From: Chloroflexota bacterium
GTDB lineage: Bacteria; Chloroflexota; Anaerolineae; Anaerolineales; DRMV01
Assembly: GCA_013153135.1 (NCBI GenBank)
Contig: JAADFA010000072.1
Coordinates: 1-31,486 of the forward strand
Direction: 5' to 3'
DNA: 31,486 bases
Below the pieces are notes generated by a model that was not told the origin of the DNA, ran no database searches, and saw nothing but the letters and a program-made list of their open reading frames with translations. Shown here one piece after another: positions 1-5,743 of the stretch. Every line of letters starts with the position of its first letter. Positions within the stretch are counted from its first letter, which is position 1. The position numbers were made by a program, and so were the translations under genes.

Positions 1-693
1 AACATCGGGGGCGAGGCGATGGGCAACCACGCGCGCACCGCGCAAGCCAACTTCTTCCTGTACGGTGAATGCAAACCATACATCCAGGTGCTCAGGGACG
101 TAGGCTAACAGCATGAGCAGCAGTGCGACCCCAACCCGGTCATCTAGGGCCTTGGCAAAAATCGCGTCGCCTTCGCGGCGGAAGGGCGTAGCAAAGGCCG
201 CGCGCATCCCCGCCGCAACAGGTCCTTGGGGCCGGGGCCCTACATCCAGGCGCAGGTCGTCCCAGTCGGGGTACGCGGCCTTGCCTTTGTGAAGATGTAC
301 CGGCGGGAGGCCAATAACGCCCAGGACGCGCTCTGGCCCAATCCAAAAGGCCTGCCCCAACCCATCCTGGGGCCAGAGCCCGCCCACCGGTCGCACGCGA
401 TACCAGCCATCCTTATCGCCAGGCAATAACATGAGGCCAACCTCATCCATGTGCGCCGCTAGCAGGACGCGCGGCGCGGCGTCGGGATGGGCCTGGCCCG
501 CGCGATGGGCAATCACGTTACCCAGGGTATCGACCTCCCAGTCCCAACCTTGCTCACGCAAGGCTGCGAGCACAACCTCGCGTACCGCGGTCTCGTCGCC
601 TGAAACCGCGACGGCTTCGGTGAGCGCGCGCAATGTGTCTTCGGCGCGCGTCCAATCCGGCTCAGGTATCTCCGTAGGAGGAAGGGCCGCCAT
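1..693 (-). CDS. M42 family metallo-aminopeptidase, 3' end cut by window edge
   Basis: The 231 visible residues (N-terminal part) match the M42 aminopeptidase/FrvX family: cytoplasmic, dinuclear-metal peptidases that form tetrahedral dodecamers and remove N-terminal residues from peptides. Visible metal and catalytic residues are H81 and D83 in AHMDEVGLM, D184 in AKALDDRVG, and the E213-E214 pair in TVQEEVGLRGA. The last metal ligands (Asp, His) lie beyond the window. Family members are usually 340-360 residues, so about a third is missing. The start is the ATG at 691-693, chosen because the protein begins where the family normally does; the purine-rich stretch upstream (GGGGCGAG) is a modest Shine-Dalgarno. 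It lies 59 bp downstream of pssA on the same strand, but a possible extended -10 at 737-745 suggests separate transcription. The substrate cannot be told from sequence. Confidence 0.88.
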   Translation of the reverse strand, partial: MAALPPTEIPEPDWTRAEDTLRALTEAVAVSGDETAVREVVLAALREQGWDWEVDTLGNVIAHRAGQAHPDAAPRVLLAAHMDEVGLMLLPGDKDGWYRVRPVGGLWPQDGLGQAFWIGPERVLGVIGLPPVHLHKGKAAYPDWDDLRLDVGPRPQGPVAAGMRAAFATPFRREGDAIFAKALDDRVGVALLLMLLAYVPEHLDVWFAFTVQEEVGLRGARVVAHRLAPDV

Positions 694-736
694 AAGTTCT
701 CGCCCCTGGATGAACTCGCGGCAAGGCCGCGCTTTG

Positions 737-745
737 ATTGTAGCA
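737..745 (-). promoter_or_regulatory. Possible extended -10 promoter for the M42 peptidase
   Basis: On the minus strand this reads TGCTACAAT, an extended -10 element, about 45 bp upstream of the peptidase start. I see no good -35, which extended -10 promoters tolerate. A short GC-rich inverted repeat (CGCGGC/GCCGCG) lies between it and the gene. Confidence 0.35.
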
Positions 746-752
746 CAAGGCC

Positions 753-1517
753 TTAACGCTCGAGCGAACGTCGTGTTAGCTGTCGAAGCTTTTGGAACCC
801 CAGGCGGATAGGACCGGAAAGGGTATAGCCGACAAAAAGCACGGGTAACGCGATGGTAGGAACTGCAATGATGAAAGCAAGTAAGGCCGCGAAGGCCGCA
901 ATCAGCCGCATGAGTCCGTAAGAGCGAAGGTCCACGTGTTTCATATGCCCATAAGGCACACGGCTGACTTTAAGAGCCGCGAGGATGTACATGGCGAACA
1001 GGACAATCCAAGCCATCACCTGAGGGGGATGGGGACGCGTGACCGCAAAAAGCACAAGCCCCGCGACCGTACCCGCTGCCGCAGGGGTGGGCAGGCCCTC
1101 AAAGTATGGAAGAGGAGGCTCGTCCTCCGCTTCCGCACGCAGGGTTTGCGCGTTGAACCGCGCGAGGCGCAGCGCGGCTGCAACCACAAACAGGAAGCCC
1201 CCAAGCCATCCATAACGTCCAAACGGTCGAAGCAAACTAATGTAAGCCAACAGGCTTGGTGCAACGCCGAAGGTAATGACATCGGCTAAAGAATCGTATT
1301 CCACGCCGAAGGTGCTCGCGAGGCCGACCATACGCGCCATTTGGCCATCTAAGATGTCGAAAGCCATGCCAGCGAAAATGGCCCCGGCTGCGAGCGCGTA
1401 GCGTCCTTCAACCGCGGCGACCAACGCGATGAAACCAGCCAATAGGTTAGCCGTGGTAAAGAGGCTCGGGAGTACTCGCTGCGGGAGTGAAGGCATATCG
1501 CGAGATTCAGGCGTCAT
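753..1517 (-). CDS. pssA: CDP-diacylglycerol--serine O-phosphatidyltransferase (phosphatidylserine synthase)
   Basis: A 254-residue integral membrane enzyme that makes phosphatidylserine from CDP-diacylglycerol and L-serine, the first step to phosphatidylethanolamine. The complete CDP-alcohol phosphotransferase signature is present: D57-G58-x2-A61-R62-x8-G71-x3-D75-x3-D79. Around it are about six to eight hydrophobic segments, in line with the family. The start is the ATG at 1515-1517, because AAAGGAGG lies just upstream; a longer open frame continues another 39 codons upstream but those residues look non-coding. No decarboxylase (psd), its common partner, is in view. PgsA-type phosphatidylglycerophosphate synthases share the signature, but the short N-terminus followed by LPSLFTTANLLAGF is typical of the bacterial type II PssA group. 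Confidence 0.9.
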   Translation of the reverse strand: MTPESRDMPSLPQRVLPSLFTTANLLAGFIALVAAVEGRYALAAGAIFAGMAFDILDGQMARMVGLASTFGVEYDSLADVITFGVAPSLLAYISLLRPFGRYGWLGGFLFVVAAALRLARFNAQTLRAEAEDEPPLPYFEGLPTPAAAGTVAGLVLFAVTRPHPPQVMAWIVLFAMYILAALKVSRVPYGHMKHVDLRSYGLMRLIAAFAALLAFIIAVPTIALPVLFVGYTLSGPIRLGFQKLRQLTRRSLER

Positions 1518-1565
1518 GTTGTCCTCCTTTGGTTGTTTTGTAAAGGCTTCGGCTTTTGTTTGGAT

Positions 1566-1571
1566 GTTATA
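1566..1571 (-). promoter_or_regulatory. Weak candidate -10 box for pssA
   Basis: The minus strand reads TATAAC about 48 bp upstream of the pssA start, in a locally AT-rich leader. The matching -35 region (TGAAGA at 17 bp spacing) is poor, so this is only a candidate. Confidence 0.25.
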
Positions 1572-1684
1572 CCATTGCCCGGATTTGATCTTCAGCGGAA
1601 AGGAACAAATCCGTAGAGGCGCCCCGAAGCACATAGTCTCAGGTGATGGTTGTCACTTCTGCATGGGAGCCGAGGCTTTGTCCC

Positions 1685-1737
1685 TTGTAGGCGTAGGCGA
1701 CGTGCGTTATACTCTGCACTGCAGAGTATACTGTATA
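1685..1737 (+). promoter_or_regulatory. Sigma-70 promoter with overlapping palindromic operator
   Basis: TTGTAG (1685-1690) and TATACT (1708-1713) are separated by exactly 17 bp. The -10 box is the left end of a perfect inverted repeat: TATACTCTGCA (1708-1718), one central C, then TGCAGAGTATA (1720-1730). A second shorter palindrome, TATAC-T-GTATA, follows at 1727-1737 and shares the right arm. A protein bound here would cover the -10 and the likely start point, so repression is the natural reading. The winged-helix regulator encoded by the second gene downstream is the obvious candidate (inference). Confidence 0.65.
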
Positions 1738-1762
1738 GCAGAGACTTCTACAGGAGGGAATC

Positions 1763-2341
1763 ATGGCAACAAGGTTGGACCCACGAGAAGCACGCGACGC
1801 TTTGGCCCTGGTCGAGGAGGCTGCATGGCAGATGCGACGGGCGTTTGCACAGAGCGTACTATGGATCTACCCCGTGCTTTGGGGTACGATTTGGGTCCTG
1901 GGATTTACCATGGAGGTTTTGGCCCCTCAAACAGCTCCGTTGGTATGGACGGGGCTGAATGTGGTGGGTATTCTCGTGTCCTTTGCCCTGGGGTGGTATT
2001 ATCGGCATCAGCATCTACCCGTGGGTGCGCTTGGCCCTCAAATTGGCGCGTTTTGGCTCGCCTGGCTGGTATACACGGTAGTGCTCCTCAACCTCGTACA
2101 TCCTACGGACGAGGCAACCATTGGGCGTTTCATTGGGCTCCAGGCCATGTTGGGTTACGTCATCATGGGGATTTGGCTACGAACCAAAGCCTTCATTTGG
2201 ATGGGCCTGGTAACCAGCGCGGCGTTGCTTGCAAGCGCCTGGCTTCCTGCACCGTGGGATAGCTTGGTGATGGGTTGGCTGGGAGGCGGCATACTCATTG
2301 CTGCGGGGTTCTACGTCCGCATGGCTTGGACGTCGGAATAA
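1763..2341 (+). CDS. Six-helix integral membrane protein of unknown function
   Basis: A 192-residue protein that I do not recognise. The first 30 residues are charged and probably cytoplasmic. About six hydrophobic segments follow, near residues 32-53, 59-79, 93-112, 124-139, 143-161 and 168-187. There is no catalytic motif, no Walker box and no cysteine. The start ATG at 1763 is preceded by AGGAGGGAA. It is the first gene of a two-gene unit with a small winged-helix regulator 24 bp downstream, behind a promoter overlapped by a long palindrome. Pairs of a small membrane protein and a winged-helix regulator of this kind are often autoregulated; what signal or substrate is handled cannot be deduced. 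Confidence 0.8.
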   Translation: MATRLDPREARDALALVEEAAWQMRRAFAQSVLWIYPVLWGTIWVLGFTMEVLAPQTAPLVWTGLNVVGILVSFALGWYYRHQHLPVGALGPQIGAFWLAWLVYTVVLLNLVHPTDEATIGRFIGLQAMLGYVIMGIWLRTKAFIWMGLVTSAALLASAWLPAPWDSLVMGWLGGGILIAAGFYVRMAWTSE

Positions 2342-2365
2342 AGGCATTGCGTCACGGGGGGAGCT

Positions 2366-2698
2366 GTGGCCCGTTTTGATCCACTCATTCACCAACCCGC
2401 GCGCTTGCGTATTATGGCAGCGTTGAGTGCGTTAGGGCCCGAGCGCGAGGTGGAGTTCGGCTTGTTACAAAGAGCGCTGGGCTTCACACCAGGGAATCTC
2501 GGCAGTCATCTGCGCAAACTCGAAGAAGCAGGCTACGTTGAAGTGCGCAAAACCTTTGTCCAACGGCGTCCACGAACCTACATTCGCCTAACGGAACGCG
2601 GCGCACAAGCGTTTCGAGAACATGTGCTTGCGCTGCAAGAACTTCTCCAAACGCTGCCGCCGCTGACCTCATCACTCGATGCCGAGGACGCGGCCTAG
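2366..2698 (+). CDS. Winged-helix transcriptional regulator (HTH_34/MarR-like, 110 aa)
   Basis: A small cytoplasmic DNA-binding protein. Residues 1-90 form a winged helix: helices around 9-22 and 32-42, a recognition helix in FTPGNLGSHLRKLEEAGYVEV, and a wing ending in RRPRTYIRLTERG. A C-terminal helix (about 79-96) is probably the dimer interface. It resembles the short stand-alone winged-helix family (Pfam HTH_34) rather than full-length MarR. There is no ligand domain and no cysteine or histidine cluster, so a metal sensor is unlikely. The start is GTG at 2366, the only candidate with a good ribosome site (GGGGGGAG). It is co-transcribed with the membrane protein upstream and probably binds the palindrome at 1708-1737 (inference). 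Confidence 0.85.
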   Translation: MARFDPLIHQPARLRIMAALSALGPEREVEFGLLQRALGFTPGNLGSHLRKLEEAGYVEVRKTFVQRRPRTYIRLTERGAQAFREHVLALQELLQTLPPLTSSLDAEDAA

Positions 2699-3256
2699 AA
2701 CATCGCTAATGCCAATCCTTTTGCCCACTCCTTAAGGCTCGTGGGCAGCCGAAATCCTTTTCGTTAGCTTGCGTGCTTGTGCAACTCAGCTATCTTGCTA
2801 AAATTATAGCATATAAATCCAAGCAGCCGCTCTTCCGGCAAACCTTCCCTAAAGAGCATCCCGCAACAACTTACCCGCCAACAGGGTAACGGCATAGGGC
2901 AACACCACTAAGGGCATCTGCACCCAACCAGATGAATGAGTAGGGGCCGAAGCGATCCACCAGACGCTGGAGGCACTTACAGGCCGTGGCTTTGTTCCCG
3001 CGCATCTTACGGGCGATCTCACTCCAGCGCGCGGAACCTGCCTCCAGGATCGTTGCAGGACTTCACTCAGCAATGGCAATAGGCGCTGGGTGGGCACCAA
3101 GCTGGATAAAAATTTCGCTTTATGGGACAAACTTGAGCGTGGCGAGCCTCCTTGAGATAGAATTTAGGATTTTCTGGAATCCACTTGGAAGCTCGCTTTT
3201 TCTAACCTCCCCGACTTGTCCAAACTCTTATCCAGAGACTTCAGGCGTGGTCTCAC
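2699..3256. other. Gene-free interval with an AT-rich island and a transposase fossil
   Basis: No intact gene is supported here. An AT-rich patch lies near 2800-2820. The stretch 2860-3130 holds a frame-broken transposase-like remnant on the minus strand, described separately. From 3131 to 3256 I see nothing beyond the lead-in to the ade promoter. The lower GC and lack of open frames fit decayed mobile DNA. Confidence 0.5.
2860..3130 (-). pseudogene. Remnant of a transposase N-terminus, broken by a frameshift
   Basis: Reading the minus strand from about 3130, one frame gives FLSSLVPTQRLLPLLSEVLQ. Near 3055 the sense continues in another frame as ARWSEIARKMRGNKATACKC and then LQRLVDRFGPYSFIW. 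The two halves together resemble the start of DDE transposases that open with a helical DNA-binding region of the type SWSxIARxMRGNKxTAxKxLQR. No DDE catalytic core, inverted repeats or target duplications are visible, so only a 5' fragment survives. The family assignment is by eye, and the repeat ends could not be located. Confidence 0.42.
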
Positions 3257-3285
3257 TTGACAGGGGCGGTCGGGCGATTTAGAGT
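3257..3285 (+). promoter_or_regulatory. Sigma-70 promoter of ade
   Basis: A perfect -35 TTGACA (3257-3262), a 17-bp spacer and a -10 TAGAGT (3280-3285, four of six consensus positions). It lies 57 bp upstream of the adenine deaminase start and is the best consensus promoter in the window. The start point should fall near 3292, so the leader begins almost directly with the hairpin at 3295-3316. Confidence 0.65.
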
Positions 3286-3294
3286 AAAGGGCAA

Positions 3295-3316
3295 CCGCGC
3301 CACGGAGTTGGCGCGG
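3295..3316 (+). promoter_or_regulatory. 5'-leader hairpin upstream of ade
   Basis: CCGCGCCA (3295-3302) pairs perfectly with TGGCGCGG (3309-3316) around a six-base loop. It sits at the predicted 5' end of the ade mRNA and is not followed by a T-run, so it is not a terminator. A 5'-end hairpin of this kind would protect the transcript from decay. I find no purine-riboswitch three-way junction. Confidence 0.45.
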
Positions 3317-3341
3317 AGTCTTTATAGAGAAGGAGTCAGCA

Positions 3342-5129
3342 ATGCTTGCGTGGAGCGTTTGGCGCAAAGCGCTGATTGACGTCGCCATGGGCCGCGCGCC
3401 TGCGGATGTGGTCATCCGCAATGGGCGTTGGGTGAGCGTGCAGTCTGGTGAGGTCTTACCCGGCACCGACATCGCGATCAAAGGGGAGCGCATCGCGTAT
3501 ATCGGCCCGGACGCGTCCCACACCATTGGTGAACAAACCCAGGTGTTCGACGCGGAGGGCATGTATTTGGTGCCCGGCCTCCTGGACGCGCATATGCACA
3601 TCGAATCGGGTATGGTCACGGTCACCGAATTTGTGCGTGCGGTGGTCCCCTGGGGTACCACGGGCATGTTCGTGGACCCGCACGAAATCGCCAACGTGTT
3701 CGGCCTCAAAGGCGTGCGTCTGATGGTGGACGAAGCTCAGGTACAACCTATCCACGTGTGGGTCCAAGTGCCGTCGTGCGTTCCTTCCGCGCCAGGGCTC
3801 GAAACCCCCGGCGCGACCATCACACCCGAAGACGTGGCCGAGGCCATGACGTGGGACGGCATCATCGGCCTGGGCGAGATGATGAACTTCCCTGGCGTGA
3901 TCGCTGGCGATGAAAAAATGCTGGACGAGATGGCCTACACCGCAATGGCGGGTAAGGTCATTGGCGGGCATTATGCCTCGCCCGATCTGGGTTTGCCCTT
4001 CCATGCATATGCCGCGGGCGGGCCTGAAGACGATCACGAAGGCACACGCGCGGAAGACGCCATCGCTCGGGTACGCCAAGGCATGAAGGCCATGCTGCGC
4101 CTGGGCTCGGGTTGGCGGGATGTGGCCGCGCAAGTGGTCGCGATTACCGAGCATGGCCTAGACCCGCGACACTTCTTGCTGTGCACCGACGATTGCCACG
4201 CGGGTACGCTGGTGCATGAAGGGCACATGGACCGCGTGGTGCGCGAGGCCATCCGGCATGGCGTGCCGCCTATCGTCGCGATTCAGATGGCGACGATAAA
4301 TACCGCGGAACACTTCGGCGTGCATCGAGACGTGGGCATGCTCGCACCCGGCCGCTATGCCGACATCTTGCTCGTACCAGATTTGGCCAACTTCCGCGCG
4401 GTGCGGGTCATGGCCAAGGGCAAGTGGCTCGCGGAGGAAGGTCGCTGGATCGCGGACCTGCCACCCTACACCTACCCCGACTGGGCCAAACAGTCCGTCC
4501 GAGTACCCCGACCGTTGACGGCCGAAGACTTTCGCATTCCCGCGCCCGCGCAGCAGGGCTGGGTGCGCGCCAATGTCATCGGCGTGGTCGAGGGACAGGC
4601 ACCCACCAAGCACCTGGTCATGGAGCTCCCCATCCACCAAGGGGAAGTAATGGCCAACGAAGATTTTGACGTGGCCAAGGTCGCGCTGATTGAACGTCAT
4701 CACAACACCGGCGTCATCCAACGGGGTCTGGTGCACGGTTTTGGCTTTCGGGGCAAATGTGCGGTCGCGTCCACCGTGGCCCACGATAGCCACAACTTGC
4801 TGGTCGTCGGCACGGACGATGAAAGCATGGCCGTGGCCGCGAATAAGCTCATCGAGGTGGGCGGCGGCCAGGTCGTGGTCAAGGACGGCGAGGTCATTGG
4901 CCTGGTGGAGCTGCCCATCGCGGGGTTGATGTCCACTGAACGGGCCGAGGTCGTGGCAGATAAAGCCCGTCGCGTGCTGGAAGGGTTCCGCGCGTGCGGT
5001 TGCGAGATGGAGGACGCAAACATGCAGCTCAGCTTGCTGGCCTTGGTGGTCATCCCTGAGTTGCGCATCTCAGACAAGGGTCTGGTGGATGTCACCCAAT
5101 TCCGCGTAATTCCTTTGTTCGTAGAATAA
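3342..5129 (+). CDS. ade: Adenine deaminase
   Basis: A 595-residue cytoplasmic amidohydrolase that converts adenine to hypoxanthine and ammonia in purine salvage; the E. coli and Bacillus enzymes are of similar length. Visible landmarks: the metal-binding H84-x-H86 in LLDAHMHIESGM, the family-typical VDPHEIANVFG (111-121), the metal-bridging E179 in IGLGEMMNFPGV, the DDHE segment at 230-233, and CTDDCHAGTL further on. The conserved C-terminal domain is present (HDSHNLLVVGTDDESM, then VVVKDGEVIGLVELPIAGLM). The start ATG at 3342 follows GAAGGAGTCAGCA. The gene stands alone behind its own promoter and leader hairpin, and converges on the respiratory island, sharing a bidirectional hairpin at 5154-5182. 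No purine transporter or repressor is adjacent. Confidence 0.96.
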   Translation: MLAWSVWRKALIDVAMGRAPADVVIRNGRWVSVQSGEVLPGTDIAIKGERIAYIGPDASHTIGEQTQVFDAEGMYLVPGLLDAHMHIESGMVTVTEFVRAVVPWGTTGMFVDPHEIANVFGLKGVRLMVDEAQVQPIHVWVQVPSCVPSAPGLETPGATITPEDVAEAMTWDGIIGLGEMMNFPGVIAGDEKMLDEMAYTAMAGKVIGGHYASPDLGLPFHAYAAGGPEDDHEGTRAEDAIARVRQGMKAMLRLGSGWRDVAAQVVAITEHGLDPRHFLLCTDDCHAGTLVHEGHMDRVVREAIRHGVPPIVAIQMATINTAEHFGVHRDVGMLAPGRYADILLVPDLANFRAVRVMAKGKWLAEEGRWIADLPPYTYPDWAKQSVRVPRPLTAEDFRIPAPAQQGWVRANVIGVVEGQAPTKHLVMELPIHQGEVMANEDFDVAKVALIERHHNTGVIQRGLVHGFGFRGKCAVASTVAHDSHNLLVVGTDDESMAVAANKLIEVGGGQVVVKDGEVIGLVELPIAGLMSTERAEVVADKARRVLEGFRACGCEMEDANMQLSLLALVVIPELRISDKGLVDVTQFRVIPLFVE

Positions 5130-5153
5130 GTTCCTTTTTCGACCACAACGAAA

Positions 5154-5182
5154 AACGCCCCCGCGGTACTCGCGGGGGCGTT
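5154..5182 (-). terminator. Rho-independent terminator ending the respiratory island; may also serve ade
   Basis: A perfect 12-bp stem, AACGCCCCCGCG (5154-5165) with CGCGGGGGCGTT (5171-5182), around a five-base loop. On the minus strand the stem runs into a T-rich tract, the classic intrinsic terminator form, 23 bp past the cytochrome c stop codon. On the plus strand, 24 bp past ade, only two T's follow, so termination there would be weaker. Confidence 0.85.
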
Positions 5183-5205
5183 GGCGCGTGGAGGGGGACG
5201 GCCGT

Positions 5206-5697
5206 TTATTTAAGCGTCATGAGATACGCGACGAGCGCATCAATTTGCTCCGGCGGGAGATCACTGTAGGAAGGCATAAGCCCCTCGGGAAAGCCCTCCA
5301 CAATATACGCGTTTGGATCCACGATGGATTGGCGGATGTACTCTTCCGCGCTCATGCCCGGCACCCGCTCGGCCGCGGTGGTGGCGATACCCGCCAAGGA
5401 TGGCCCCACCAATTGCACACCGGGCTCAATGGAATGGCAGGTTACACAGCCCGCGTTCGCGCCCAAGGGGTTTTGGTTGAAGAGCTCTTCACCCTTTTTG
5501 ACAAGGTCCTCCTCGCCACCAGCCTCCGGAGCTTCTTCGGTAGCCTCTTCCTTAGGCTCTTCGGCTTTGGGCGCGGCCTCTTCCTGTTGCGCAGGTGCCT
5601 GAGTCGCGGCCGATTCAGTCGAACCGCCACAGGCCGCCAACGCGAGGGCGAAGAGCACCAACAACGCGAACAGCGCGAACCAACGCTTGCGAGTCAT
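5206..5697 (-). CDS. Lipoprotein c-type cytochrome, probable electron donor to the ba3 oxidase
   Basis: A 163-residue exported monohaem cytochrome c. Residues 1-22 are a lipoprotein signal peptide ending in LALAAC with C23 as the acylated cysteine. Residues 24-63 are a flexible Ala/Glu/Pro linker. The haem domain (64-163) has C84-V-T-C87-H88 and a likely axial M141 in EGLMPSY. The start ATG follows TAGGAGGATGTTGCC. It is the last gene of the oxidase island, 46 bp after the cytochrome b fusion. Its haem domain is closely similar to the C-terminal domain of that fusion (shared EPGVQLVGPSLAGI, RVPGM-AEEY, QSIVDP-AY), which points to a recent duplication. A tethered cytochrome c shuttling electrons to the CuA site of subunit II is the likely role (inference). 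Confidence 0.9.
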   Translation of the reverse strand: MTRKRWFALFALLVLFALALAACGGSTESAATQAPAQQEEAAPKAEEPKEEATEEAPEAGGEEDLVKKGEELFNQNPLGANAGCVTCHSIEPGVQLVGPSLAGIATTAAERVPGMSAEEYIRQSIVDPNAYIVEGFPEGLMPSYSDLPPEQIDALVAYLMTLK

Positions 5698-5743
5698 GGC
5701 AACATCCTCCTAATCCAAAGGATTTTGACACGCGTTTCGTGTC

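Noticed and set aside
1429..2262. A 277-codon plus-strand open frame running through the pssA start, the operator and the membrane protein gene.
   Set aside because: It crosses a promoter and is out of frame with the well-supported membrane protein; the translation shows no family features.
3286..3341. A purine riboswitch in the ade leader.
   Set aside because: The leader is only about 50 bases and contains one simple hairpin, not the three-way junction with its conserved loops.
3164..3709. A minus-strand open frame overlapping the start of ade and its promoter.
   Set aside because: It is antisense to the confidently assigned ade N-terminus and has no recognisable features.
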